This document shows positions 48,676 through 58,753 of a stretch of 64,000 bases of DNA, piece after piece. Both the position numbers and the translations under genes were made by a program. This DNA comes from Henningerozyma blattae CBS 6284 (lineage: Eukaryota; Ascomycota; Saccharomycetes; Saccharomycetales; Saccharomycetaceae): the NCBI RefSeq assembly GCF_000315915.1, contig NC_020185.1, positions 1,550,001 to 1,614,000 of the forward strand. Reading direction: 5' to 3'. Numbering within the stretch: position 1 is the first letter of the stretch; the number at the start of each line of letters is the position of its first letter. Below the pieces are notes generated by a model. It was not told the DNA's origin. It did not search any database and was given only the letters and a program-made list of their open reading frames with translations.

Positions 48676-49307
48676 TTCTTTTTTTGGTTGTAAGTTGTTG
48701 TTGTGTGGTGTATTTAATTCAAGTGATAGTAATGATAAATTGCAATTGTAAAATATTATTTCATAGGGTTTATATACGTTTCTTTCCCGAAGTTCGATGT
48801 AGCTACTACGAATGGATATACCTTAATAGTTTCAAGAATACACAGGCACGAGGTTTCCATGTCTCTAACCATTATACATTTACATTGTATTTGCAACCAC
48901 TACATTGACATAGTATTTGCAGCCACTACATTTGCAATTGTATTTGCAACCACTACATCTACATAGTATTTGCAGCCACCATATTTCCACTAATACGGTA
49001 TAGTACTGTAAAGAACTAGGTGTAGATGAATCTAGTGGGGATAAGTCACGATCATGTTGAAAGCTGGGGAAGATGCATACTTGACAAACCGAAAAGGTTT
49101 AGACACGCCAAGAATATCGAACGCGGTGATAGACGGGGTTATTCTTATCGCCGGGAATACTATTTGCAGGATATAATAAAAGTAACGTAAATTCACTCAC
49201 GTAAAATAACGTAAAATCAAGTATGATAATAGTATAGTATGGCAAGGTTAAAAGTATAATATAGAGTGCAGTATATAGGAGAGTATAGAGGGGCGTAGGT
49301 TATCATG
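48676..49307. other. GCY1-KEI1 intergenic region
   Basis: This 632-bp gap, upstream of GCY1 and downstream of KEI1, contains the 26/27-bp tandem repeat at 48881-48985. An open frame at 48684-48908 runs into the repeat and has no family likeness. No tRNA is seen. Confidence 0.5.
48881..48985. repeat. 26/27-bp tandem repeat, about four units
   Basis: The word TATTTGCARCCACYA recurs at 48888, 48914, 48941 and 48967, spaced 26, 27 and 26 bp. Odd and even units differ (TTGCAACC or TTGCAGCC, and the linker ACATAG), suggesting a 53-bp dimer as the duplicated unit. The repeat is about 210-300 bp upstream of the GCY1 start. Confidence 0.85.
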
Positions 49308-49928
49308 CTAAGAAAGTATGCGCCTACTCAGGATGTAACAATAATGTTGATTTTGCAACCAGAGACGGCGTAATAATGAAGAGTGCCTGAGCTCTGTTTC
49401 AACCTCATCTGTATCGAGTGTATATGCTGGACGGAAGAACAACTCTTGTAAAAATGACCCAACAATAAAGTTGAAATATAATCTAGAAACCAATGAAGCT
49501 AATGTGACAAGAAGCGATACAGAATATTCATACGCGTCACTAGCACCTTGAGCTGCTGGCGGACGTGTTGTGGTGTTGGCGGCAAACCATTCGTGTGTAA
49601 AGTATACAGTGAAGGCACACGTCAGCAACGTGTCTACGCTGAAGAAGATAAAGACTTGTGAGAAAGTGTACAATGTTGGGCGATGTACTTTAGCCAAACC
49701 TTGTGCGTAAATGGCCAAACACACAATAGACCATGTGTATAACACCCACTGGGCAAATTCTAGAGGATGCCCATTGAATAATGCTAGAATACCGTATGCA
49801 CCACCGCACTTGTTAAAGATGGTGATCCCTAGTACTAGTTCGACTCCCAGGTATAAAGGTGCCACACCACAGAAACGTTTGGGAAGGATGAACCGTTTCA
49901 CAGCAGCACGGTAACGTTCAGGAGTCAT
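49308..49928 (-). CDS. KEI1: Kei1 subunit of inositol phosphorylceramide synthase
   Basis: Kei1 is the regulatory partner of Aur1 in the Golgi, making inositol phosphorylceramide. The protein has 206 residues (S. cerevisiae 221). The conserved part begins FILPKRFCGVAPLYLGVELVLGI, then NKCGGAYGILALFNGHPL; there are about four hydrophobic segments, and LVSRLYFNFIVGSFLQEL precedes a basic tail. S. cerevisiae KEI1 has a short 5' intron; here the frame is continuous from an ATG with a ten-residue extension. The gene is moderately GC-rich (30 of 60 bases at 49561-49620). Place and strand fit YDR367W. Confidence 0.93.
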   Translation of the reverse strand: MTPERYRAAVKRFILPKRFCGVAPLYLGVELVLGITIFNKCGGAYGILALFNGHPLEFAQWVLYTWSIVCLAIYAQGLAKVHRPTLYTFSQVFIFFSVDTLLTCAFTVYFTHEWFAANTTTRPPAAQGASDAYEYSVSLLVTLASLVSRLYFNFIVGSFLQELFFRPAYTLDTDEVETELRHSSLLRRLWLQNQHYCYILSRRILS

Positions 49929-50110
49929 TAGAGTGAATGGATGGCTGGTTTTGTTTTATTTTTATGGGAGCTTTTGTGTTTTGTGGATCAATTTTATGAT
50001 CCGTTTTTGTTTTGTTTTTTTGATTTTTAAGCTTTATTTTTATTTTTTAGTTTGTTTGTGGCCTTTAACAACTTTTGATTGGGTCGGTCTCTCTCTTTTT
50101 TCTGTTGTTT

Positions 50111-51589
50111 TTAAACAGGTCGTTCACCTATAATCCCAGCCAATTCCAGTAATGCTCGATCTTCGGTCACGTGCATACTCACGTGCTGTCTTCTTTGAGC
50201 TTCTCTTTCTTCCCATTCCCATTCATGTTTCTGTTCTGCAAGTTCTTTGGCACCACCACACCCCCATACTTCTACACTTTGTATATGTAATCTTATTTCA
50301 AATATTTCTTGGTTAGCGATTATGCCTGTCTTGAAGACACCTGGTCCCGAATGACGAAATACAGCAAATTCTAGGGTGCTATCTATTGTAATTGAGACGT
50401 TACCTGGTTTATATTTGTTATCAGAACTCATGTGTTCGTTACCAATCCCTATCCCGTTTTGTGTGTGGAAATATACGGCGTTTGGGTCAGTACACGTAAA
50501 TACATCTTGTCTTGGTGATAATTGAATGATTTTGGTATGAAGACCGCCGAAATATCCCTTGGTCATTTTCCAAGGTTCTTCAATATAGATGGCAAAGGTG
50601 TAATGTAACGGTGTTTGGAAGGTTGTTTTACCATCTTTTAATCGAGGATAGGAATTAAGAAAAGATTTATACCTATTATTTTTTTCTGAATATTCTTGGT
50701 CATTAATGATTTTTTTACCAGTAATTAATAAAATAGTAGGAGCCTTCCATTTGAATACTTTGGATTGGAAAGATCTCATAGAATAACCATTTTCTCGGCC
50801 AATATAAAGCTTGGATATATCCATACTACGTTTACGCATACTTAATAAGATTTGGCACAGTATGGCCTGGTTCATTTTCGTTTTGGTAAACTGACTAGGA
50901 CCCAAAGGGCATTCTTTCAATTGATCTTTTGTGTACAAAGAATGTTCAATTAAATTTTTCAAACAATCAAATATATTCGGTACGATTAGTAAAACATTTT
51001 CAAATTCCTCTACATTACATTCTTTCATATCTCTAACAATGCATGACGCGCTCTTACGCCAATAAGTATCCCAATCATGATCATTAAAAGTCAAGTCTTG
51101 ATTGATTAAGCAATAATCAGTACAACAATTCATGTTAAGCGTGAGGAGAAGGCTAATAAATTCAATTAAATCATTTTCCAAGACATGTATGTCATGAGTA
51201 GTTTCCCAACATGGGAATTGTACTTCTTCATCACTTAAACACATAAATATAATCTTGATCCATTCTATTTTAGGAAACATTTTATTTCGACGTTTTTTAT
51301 TAAGCAACGTAATGATTTTTAAATAACTATATCCCGTTATAATATTATCATTGGAAGGATATTTATTTAAATTTCTAATAAATCGAAGATACAAGTGCTG
51401 AAGATGTGGCTTAGAATCAGGAATATATGAAAATTTTATGATTTCTTTATCGGATATAATATCATCCAAACTTCGATTGATACGTTTTTGAAATGTTATT
51501 AATTCAGAAACTGTAAAGATTTCCTTAATAAGTGTATTTGGGTTTTTGGGAAGTGGTAAAGTTTCGGTACTAGAATATTTCTGTCCCAT
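50111..51589 (-). CDS. RTC5: TLDc-domain protein Rtc5
   Basis: Rtc5 is a TLDc-domain protein linked to the vacuolar proton ATPase in yeast. The protein has 492 residues (S. cerevisiae 567). The N-terminus MGQKYSS carries glycine 2 in an N-myristoylation-like context. The TLDc domain lies at about 265-450: WKAPTILLITGKKI, GYFGGLHTKIIQL, AVYFHTQNGIGIG, and HIQSVEVWGCGG. A charged helix (AEQKHEWEWEEREAQRR) follows. It sits 182 bp upstream of KEI1 on the same strand; the S. cerevisiae equivalent is YOR118W. RIO1, its neighbour there, is missing. Confidence 0.92.
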   Translation of the reverse strand: MGQKYSSTETLPLPKNPNTLIKEIFTVSELITFQKRINRSLDDIISDKEIIKFSYIPDSKPHLQHLYLRFIRNLNKYPSNDNIITGYSYLKIITLLNKKRRNKMFPKIEWIKIIFMCLSDEEVQFPCWETTHDIHVLENDLIEFISLLLTLNMNCCTDYCLINQDLTFNDHDWDTYWRKSASCIVRDMKECNVEEFENVLLIVPNIFDCLKNLIEHSLYTKDQLKECPLGPSQFTKTKMNQAILCQILLSMRKRSMDISKLYIGRENGYSMRSFQSKVFKWKAPTILLITGKKIINDQEYSEKNNRYKSFLNSYPRLKDGKTTFQTPLHYTFAIYIEEPWKMTKGYFGGLHTKIIQLSPRQDVFTCTDPNAVYFHTQNGIGIGNEHMSSDNKYKPGNVSITIDSTLEFAVFRHSGPGVFKTGIIANQEIFEIRLHIQSVEVWGCGGAKELAEQKHEWEWEEREAQRRQHVSMHVTEDRALLELAGIIGERPV

Positions 51590-52558
51590 TATTGATTTTA
51601 AATCTTACTTTTTCTCTCTTTTTCCCTCTAGAATGTCATATCTATAGTTGAATTATCTTCTTTTTTTAAGCTTTTTTACTTACACAATGGGCGAAACGCA
51701 ATTCTGGAATCATTCTTGAAGGGGAATTTTTTAAGATCAGATTTAAGGGAATCTTCAAGAAGGAGTCAGAGATTAAGATAACCATCTATCATCTTGGGAG
51801 TCTAAGTTTTGCGTGGTGTTGATCAATTTATGATTTAGAAAAGATATTTCAAAAATTATGATGATAAAGAAGAAATTAATACTTGGTAAATTGATATTAA
51901 ATCGATACAAATCTACATATTCAAAAATTTTAGTCGTGGTATTGAAAGTATATTTTAAAATAATGAAGTGTTTTTTTATTTTTGTATCTCATTATGCATT
52001 AACAAAAACTGCATAGTCTTAATGTTTTGGATGATCCATAAAGTGTAATTGTAAAAAAAAATGCTAGAATATACATATAAAAGAAGGTAAATGTAACCCC
52101 ATCATCCAAAGATATTTAGTCTTGTGTATATATCATCTGTCCGGAATATTCTTGAGTAACAGCTTTATATTTAACGTTTTTCTGTTAGAAGTTTATATTT
52201 ACTTAATACAACAATTCTTATTTTAATAATTCTTCCTTACAAGCCTTACACACTACCCATAATGTTTTACCTATTACAAGATATAGTAACACGTATGATA
52301 ATAGTATATTATAAAATTAACAAGGAAATTATCTAAATTTAATTAATCAGAAATCGTTAAATATTACAGGTAAATTTCTTTATACGGAATTCGATACAAA
52401 AAGATGTTCGGGTGTAATTTTTTTTCCCAATATTCAAACGCGATGAGCTCATCGCAATTTTTTTTCAATCTATATTAAGATTCAAATTTAAAGTCATAAT
52501 AATAATAAGTTAGTTATATTAATATAATAGAGTAAGAAACTTAGAGAAGCTAAGCTGG
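51590..52558. other. Divergent RTC5/ESF1 intergenic region
   Basis: This 969-bp AT-rich gap shows no open frame of note and no tRNA. GATGAG-type words (PAC element GATGAG) occur at about 52442-52447, near the ESF1 side; PAC elements are common upstream of ribosome-biogenesis genes, so this may serve ESF1. Confidence 0.5.
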
Positions 52559-54538
52559 ATGTCAGAAAGAAAACCAAAAGAAGATGCCAGATTTGCTGGT
52601 GTATTTACCGATCCAAAATTCAGAAGAAGTAAAAAGGATTCATTAAAGGTAAAGCTAGATAATAGATTTAGTAAAAAAGATTTACAAGTCAATTATAAAT
52701 CTAAAGTGGATAGATATGGTAGAAAAATAATAGATAGAAACGAAAAAGATAAGAAGGACTTTGATAAATATTATACAAAAGATGAGGACGAAGAAAATAA
52801 GGATGAAGAGCAAGACAAATCTGATCAAGAAGAAGAATCTGAGGAGGAGGACGTTGATGAGAAAGCTGATGATGATGAGGACGTTTTAGCAGAATTAGCA
52901 AGATTAGATCGTGCCCGTGGTGATGTTCCAAGTGATTATGTCAGTTCTTCAGATGATTATAGTTCCTCTGAATCTGAAAGCTCTGGCGAGAGTGAAGTTG
53001 ATAGTGACGAAGAATCGGATGCGGAAATTGAATCAGCAAAACCAGAAACTGGTGACCCATCTAAAACTGTTGCAGTTGTGAATTTGGATTGGGATCACGT
53101 TAAATCTACTGATTTGATGATCACTTTTTCAGGGTTCATTCCAAAAGGTGGTAAAATTAATAAAATTGCTATTTATCCAAGTGAATTTGGTAAAGAAAGG
53201 ATGCAGAGAGAAGAAATTGAAGGTCCTCCAAAAGAACTTTTCAAGAAAAAGAATAAAAAGGGTAAAAAGTCTACCGCTGAGGATAATGAAGATGACGTTT
53301 CTGATGTAGATATCAATGACTTGTATGAAGAAGGTGACGCCGATAAAAATATAGATTCAAAATCTTTACGTCAATATCAGTTGGAAAGATTAAGATATTA
53401 TTATGCCGTTGTCTACTGTAACAATATTGGAACTGCTGAATCTATTTATAAAAACTGCGATGGTACTGAATATGAATCAACTGCAAATGTTTTTGATATT
53501 AGATATGTACCTGATGAAATGACTTTTGATGATACTCCAAGAGATGAATGTGATCAATTACCAAAAAACTATAAACCATTGCAATTTAGTACAGATGCTC
53601 TACAACATTCAAATGTTAAATTAACTTGGGATGAAACTCCGGCTGATAGAGTTGAAATATCAAAAAGAGCTTTTAGTCAGAAGGAGATTGATGAAATGGA
53701 TTTTAAAGCTTATTTAGCTTCTGATAGTGATGAATCTGAATCTGAATTAAATAATGATTCTAAAAATAAATTGAAGTCATTAGTTGGTGGTGGTGCATTT
53801 GGTAATGTCTTTGGGAAAGATACTGAATATGATCTTGATGGAAGTGATGATGAAGATGGTGTTGATATGGAAATCACTTTTACTCCAGGTCTTGACGAAA
53901 AGAAGGAAGCATCAGATAATGAAACTAAGAAAGAAGAAAGTACAATTGAAAAATTACAACGTAAAGAAAAGGAACGTCGTAAATTGAGAAAACAAAAGGT
54001 TAAAGATTTGAAAGAAAAAAGCGTTCAAGAAAGAAAGGAAAAATTAAATTCAAATAGAAATAGAAATAAAAAGAATAATAATGAATTATTAAAGGATGAA
54101 AAGGAAAAACAAGATAAGTCCAAGGCAGAATTAGAATTATTGATGATGGATGAAGATGATAGGATAAGTGGTGTTAATAATAAAGCACATTTCAATATGA
54201 ATGAGATTTTGAGATCAGAAAAGGAAAAAGGTAAAAAATCAAAATACCAAGATAAAAATAAGATTGTCCAAGATGAATTTAAACCTAATTTGAACGATTC
54301 CAGATTTGATGAAATTTTTGAAGACCATGCTTTCGCAATTGATCCAACACAACCAGAATTTAAACAAACTAGTGCAATGAAAGAGATTTTAAATGAACGT
54401 ACTAAGCGTGCTTCGAAAAAACAAAATAAGGATAAAGATAATAAGAAAAGAAAAAATACTAATGAGGACAAATCTGATATTTCTAATATCGTAAATAAAT
54501 TAAAGAAAAAAATAAAAAACAAAAGAAATAATTTTTAG
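52559..54538 (+). CDS. ESF1: Esf1, nucleolar pre-18S rRNA processing factor
   Basis: Esf1 is a nucleolar protein needed for 18S rRNA maturation as part of the 90S pre-ribosome. The protein has 659 residues (S. cerevisiae 628). It starts with DARFAGVFTDPKFRR, has an acidic region at about 75-165, an RRM-like central part at about 170-320 with VNLDWDHVKSTDLM, and a NUC153-type segment near 575-600 with DSRFDEIFEDHAFAIDPTQP. The C-terminus is lysine-rich and probably a nucleolar signal. Order and strand agree with YDR365C. Confidence 0.95.
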   Translation: MSERKPKEDARFAGVFTDPKFRRSKKDSLKVKLDNRFSKKDLQVNYKSKVDRYGRKIIDRNEKDKKDFDKYYTKDEDEENKDEEQDKSDQEEESEEEDVDEKADDDEDVLAELARLDRARGDVPSDYVSSSDDYSSSESESSGESEVDSDEESDAEIESAKPETGDPSKTVAVVNLDWDHVKSTDLMITFSGFIPKGGKINKIAIYPSEFGKERMQREEIEGPPKELFKKKNKKGKKSTAEDNEDDVSDVDINDLYEEGDADKNIDSKSLRQYQLERLRYYYAVVYCNNIGTAESIYKNCDGTEYESTANVFDIRYVPDEMTFDDTPRDECDQLPKNYKPLQFSTDALQHSNVKLTWDETPADRVEISKRAFSQKEIDEMDFKAYLASDSDESESELNNDSKNKLKSLVGGGAFGNVFGKDTEYDLDGSDDEDGVDMEITFTPGLDEKKEASDNETKKEESTIEKLQRKEKERRKLRKQKVKDLKEKSVQERKEKLNSNRNRNKKNNNELLKDEKEKQDKSKAELELLMMDEDDRISGVNNKAHFNMNEILRSEKEKGKKSKYQDKNKIVQDEFKPNLNDSRFDEIFEDHAFAIDPTQPEFKQTSAMKEILNERTKRASKKQNKDKDNKKRKNTNEDKSDISNIVNKLKKKIKNKRNNF

Positions 54539-55032
54539 TAAATTATTCTAATTTATTCATCCTTAATATATAACAAATTATATATCACAATCTGTATATT
54601 AAAATAGAAAACGATCATTTAATTCCAATTTATAATTATTTTAAAAATATTTTTAAAATTTGGTTCTTTAATGTCGCTTTCAAGAAACATTTCAAGAAAA
54701 AATATACCAGATAATACCAACTTAAGCTTAACATTAAAAAAAATCCAGAATATTGCTACTGTTATACTTTACTAAATATTTCTTTATCTAATTAAATCAT
54801 TCTTTTATTTGTAAATCATTTGTCAATTCTATGTTTGCACGTGTTTTTAAACATGACTTTTCGCCTATTCGAAAACGGGTAGAGGCATTTTATTGAAAAT
54901 TTGAAATTCAATATAAGATAGTATTAAATTAAATATATTAATAGCTAGTTTAGTAATAAAATTTAATCGAATAGGATATTACAGTCCAAAGTTATATAAA
55001 AATAAAGTCATATTAAGAATTTAAATAAGGAT
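54539..55032. other. ESF1-TFC6 intergenic region
   Basis: This 494-bp AT-rich gap lies between tandem plus-strand genes. GCACGTGT at about 54838-54845 is a CACGTG-type word. CDC40, SEM1 and ESC2, which lie here in S. cerevisiae, are absent. Confidence 0.5.
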
Positions 55033-57276
55033 ATGCTTCCTGTAAAGAAAAGAAGAGGCCGCCCACCAAAATCAAAAAACATAGCTAATAGCTCCGTAGC
55101 TGTCAACAATGCGAATGAAAACATAATTGAAAACACATCAAATAATCCTGTGGCAAATGATATGTTAAATTTAGTAGCAACAGCGGTCGATAAGGCCTCA
55201 AAATCTACAAAGCGCCCTAAGAGATCTAATTCCAAAAAATCTATTGATCAATACTTTAGAACTACCCCATCATTTGACATCCTAGGCAATGATGAAGCCA
55301 CTTCCATTCCAGTTTCACAATCAGCTTCAAATATACCAGGTGTAGATACGACACATGAGATAGTTACAGATGATAATGAAAACGATGAGGATTTCGTAAT
55401 AATTGAGGATTATGTAGATGATGATAAGGATTATATTGCTAATGAAGAAGAAGATGTTGCAATGGAATTAGAAGATAATAATGACGATACGGACTATACA
55501 AATGAGCTAGGAGATGATGCAAATTATGACGATAATGATATTCAAACTGAGAAAAAACCTAAGCGCAAAAATGCATCTACAAAAGAAAAATCAACTAGCG
55601 CTAAAAGACCATACAAGAAGCGTACCAAAAAGGAAATAGCACCAACACCTATTCCAATTTCCACTCCAGATTCTACACTAGAGAAGAAAGGACGTATTAT
55701 AAGAGCATTGAAGGATTTATCGTCTGCAAGAGATAAAATTGAAAGAATGTATGGACTAAATCGAGACAAATTACTTAATTTAGCAAAGATTAAAGAAGGG
55801 TTTGAAACAAGCTTATTCGATTTTCCTTCGAGTAATATTCAAAAAGATTCGAGATTTTATGTGGAATGTATTCCTCCATGTGCTCAAGAAGATATTACAA
55901 ATGTTCTAATTAATGATGATACAAAAAAAACACAATATCATGAGATTACTGATGAGATATATCGGGACCTATTCCATAGTAGAGTTGAACCTGTATCCGT
56001 AGAAATTGGTGATGTCAGTTATGACCTTCAAACTGATGATTTAGCTCAATTTCCTATTTTCCCAATTGAGCCAAGAACTGGGTTTCTTTATAATATTGGC
56101 GGTATGGTCACTGATATGGTTTGGTTACATCAAAAAATAGATAACGAACAGCAATACTTAGCTGTATCAACATCTCAGTACTTTGATAAACCTTTAGATA
56201 ACCATTTACGTATGTTTCATGGCCAATCACATGTGTCTACAATTTCAATATTTCGACTGAATATCAAAACTTTGGAATTCATTAAGTTATACACGGTGAT
56301 AAATCCTTATGGTGAAGCATGGAATCTGAAATGGCACGAAGGTTATAATAATCCTTCTAACCTAGGCTTATTAGGATTTGTGTGTCAAGATGGATCAGTA
56401 AAATTCTTGGAGATCCCGAATATCACAGACTCCATGAATACATCTAATAATAACGGTAATAAGAATGGGAAAATTATTTTTTGTGAATCTCCATCTATAT
56501 CAATGTCATTACCTAATACATTAATTACTTGCTTTGATTTTTTATCACCCACAACTATCATTTGTGGTTTCAAAAATGGTTATATTGCTGAATATGATTT
56601 AAGGGATCCTCAAATACCTTCATATTATAAACAAATCCATGATTCATACATTATCAATATTGTTGCTGCTTATTCGGAATTTGAACCATTGGTAGTCAGC
56701 ACAGTTTCTGTGGATGGATATCTCTATCTATTTGATCCAAGGTCAATTTTTACTACAAAGACTACTGTAACACGGTTCCGTGGTAGCAATACTATACCAA
56801 TAACTTATATTCCTCAACTATACACACTACTTCATTCTGATGGAGCAAATTCGCTTAAATCCGTTCCACCTAGGACAGTGTTTGCAGTACATCCTGTGTC
56901 ATTAATGGAATCAACTATTACATCAATAAGTGGTTCAAGACTGCATCCTCTATCGTTAACTAGTACTGCTGACGGTATGCTAATTATCGATAACATAACT
57001 AGAAGATATTTAACAACTATAAAGAATACATCAAGTACTCATAAATCATTGAGATTGTGGAAGTGGGACTATAGCTCAAAACAAAATAAGTATAGGCTAG
57101 ACTTTAATTATACCAAATACCAGTTGAATGTTAATGATGTCAGTAAAATTCACCTAGATCCTCAAGGTATAAATATATGCTGTGTGAAATGGAATGAAAC
57201 AAATATTGCGGGAAAGTTTTATGCTTTTGCCAATAGTGCAGGCATTCTTACTGTTGAACGTCTAGGTGAAGAATGA
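55033..57276 (+). CDS. TFC6: Tfc6, tau91 subunit of TFIIIC
   Basis: Tfc6 (tau91) is a subunit of RNA polymerase III factor TFIIIC, which binds the B-box of tRNA genes together with tau138. The protein has 747 residues (S. cerevisiae 672). An AT-hook-like motif KKRRGRPPKSKN is at 5-16. A long acidic and basic N-terminal region reaches about 240, followed by a WD40 propeller to the end, with FLYNIGGMVTDMVWLH and ICGFKNGYIAEYDLRDP as clear blades. It matches YDR362C. Confidence 0.92.
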   Translation: MLPVKKRRGRPPKSKNIANSSVAVNNANENIIENTSNNPVANDMLNLVATAVDKASKSTKRPKRSNSKKSIDQYFRTTPSFDILGNDEATSIPVSQSASNIPGVDTTHEIVTDDNENDEDFVIIEDYVDDDKDYIANEEEDVAMELEDNNDDTDYTNELGDDANYDDNDIQTEKKPKRKNASTKEKSTSAKRPYKKRTKKEIAPTPIPISTPDSTLEKKGRIIRALKDLSSARDKIERMYGLNRDKLLNLAKIKEGFETSLFDFPSSNIQKDSRFYVECIPPCAQEDITNVLINDDTKKTQYHEITDEIYRDLFHSRVEPVSVEIGDVSYDLQTDDLAQFPIFPIEPRTGFLYNIGGMVTDMVWLHQKIDNEQQYLAVSTSQYFDKPLDNHLRMFHGQSHVSTISIFRLNIKTLEFIKLYTVINPYGEAWNLKWHEGYNNPSNLGLLGFVCQDGSVKFLEIPNITDSMNTSNNNGNKNGKIIFCESPSISMSLPNTLITCFDFLSPTTIICGFKNGYIAEYDLRDPQIPSYYKQIHDSYIINIVAAYSEFEPLVVSTVSVDGYLYLFDPRSIFTTKTTVTRFRGSNTIPITYIPQLYTLLHSDGANSLKSVPPRTVFAVHPVSLMESTITSISGSRLHPLSLTSTADGMLIIDNITRRYLTTIKNTSSTHKSLRLWKWDYSSKQNKYRLDFNYTKYQLNVNDVSKIHLDPQGINICCVKWNETNIAGKFYAFANSAGILTVERLGEE

Positions 57277-57608
57277 TCCCACATACATCTAATATCTGTA
57301 AATTTAAATGAGAAAAATATATACATCTATACTTTCATATAGACATATGTTGTAGTTTTCTAATGCATGTAATAGTGACCGTTAATTCTATTTTAAACAT
57401 TGATGCCAGTAATTATTTAATAATGTCGGCAATAAGAAATCGCTCTTTTGGGCATATCACTTTATAGATGAAAAATTTTGAGTGGTATGTTATTTTTAGT
57501 GAAAAAAATAAAAGCGATGAGGTTTAGGAAATAAGATTTAATGAAATTTTATAAAGACCGTCAGCAGATACATTATAATAATACAGTATATCGATATATC
57601 TCAAGAAT
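57277..57608. other. TFC6-BCP1 intergenic region
   Basis: This 332-bp AT-rich gap lies between tandem plus-strand genes. A GCGATGAG word (PAC-like) at 57513-57520 lies about 90 bp before BCP1, as expected of a ribosome-biogenesis promoter. Confidence 0.5.
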
Positions 57609-58466
57609 ATGGCGCAGGCTATTAAATTAAGTGAATTAACTTCTAGAAAAAGACGTGTGGAAGAGACTAATAATAGTGAAGAAGAATCTGATATCAATAT
57701 CAGCAGTACTGACTCAGAAAAAGAGGATGAAGAAGCTGAAAATGGAACAAAAAAAGAAGATGATGGTGAAGAAATCGTAAACATTGATTTTGATTTTTTC
57801 AGTGGTAACCCAAATGTTGATTTCCATGCCTTAAAAAATTTAATGCGTCAATTATTTGGTGCTCAAGAAAGTAATAGAATTCAATTAAGTGCCCTTGCCG
57901 ATTTAATTTTAGAATCTCCAACTACTACTATTAAAACTGATGGTCAAGAATCTGATCCTTATTGCTTCTTATCATTTATTAATTACAAAGAAAATCGCAA
58001 ATGTGATTACGTTCAATATTTGAAAAAAATTGATAATAGATTATCAACGTTTTTTGATACAATTGATGGTAATAATAATAAAACATGTGCTTTAGTAATG
58101 AGTGAAAGATTAATTAATATGCCACCTGAAGTTGTTCCACCATTATACAAAATTACATTGGAAGATGTCAGTAATTCATTAGGTGATGGTAAACATTATG
58201 ATTTCTACATAATTGTTAGTAGAAAATACGAGGTCAATTTTGATATGGAAGAAGATGATGGAGAAAGTGGTTCTAGATCCAAAAAAAGAGTTAAACAAAA
58301 TGAAATTGACTACTTCCACGAAGAAGATCGGTTCTTTGAAAAACATTCCAAGATCCATTTCCAATCTGAAGCTAAAAAGGGTGTTATTGCCAGTTATATC
58401 ATGATTGATCATGAGGGTTTAGTTAAAAGTATTGATGAGTTTGAAAAGGAAATTGCATCTTGGTAA
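57609..58466 (+). CDS. BCP1: Bcp1, chaperone of ribosomal protein uL14
   Basis: Bcp1 is an essential nuclear protein that acts as chaperone for Rpl23 (uL14) and affects export of Mss4. The protein has 285 residues (S. cerevisiae 283). An acidic N-terminal tail (about 15-60) is followed by the conserved domain starting VNIDFDFFSGNPNVDFHALKN and including QLFG and DPYCFLSFINY. The segment SRSKKRVKQNEIDYFHEEDRFF and the C-terminal ending EKEIASW match the family. Order and strand fit YDR361C. Confidence 0.95.
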   Translation: MAQAIKLSELTSRKRRVEETNNSEEESDINISSTDSEKEDEEAENGTKKEDDGEEIVNIDFDFFSGNPNVDFHALKNLMRQLFGAQESNRIQLSALADLILESPTTTIKTDGQESDPYCFLSFINYKENRKCDYVQYLKKIDNRLSTFFDTIDGNNNKTCALVMSERLINMPPEVVPPLYKITLEDVSNSLGDGKHYDFYIIVSRKYEVNFDMEEDDGESGSRSKKRVKQNEIDYFHEEDRFFEKHSKIHFQSEAKKGVIASYIMIDHEGLVKSIDEFEKEIASW

Positions 58467-58753
58467 TCAAATTGTAAAATGAATTCATAGACATTTTTTT
58501 AACGAAGGAAATAAGTATTCATAAATTGAAGTCTACTTACAGATTAATATTTGGGAGATGAGTATCGTACATTGCCTATTGCATATCTATATATATATAT
58601 TTATTTATTTATTTGAAAATAGAAAATAAAAAAAGAAAAAAAATAGATGCTTATATTTATTATGTTTATCTTTTATGTTATAAATAGAATAGTAATAAGA
58701 ACCAAATTCATGAACAATTCTGTTGTGTCTTTTTTTTATTTTTTTTTTTCATA

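Noticed and set aside
57277..57608. SEM1 or another small missing gene
   Set aside because: No frame with the Sem1 sequence pattern was seen in this or the 54539-55032 gap.
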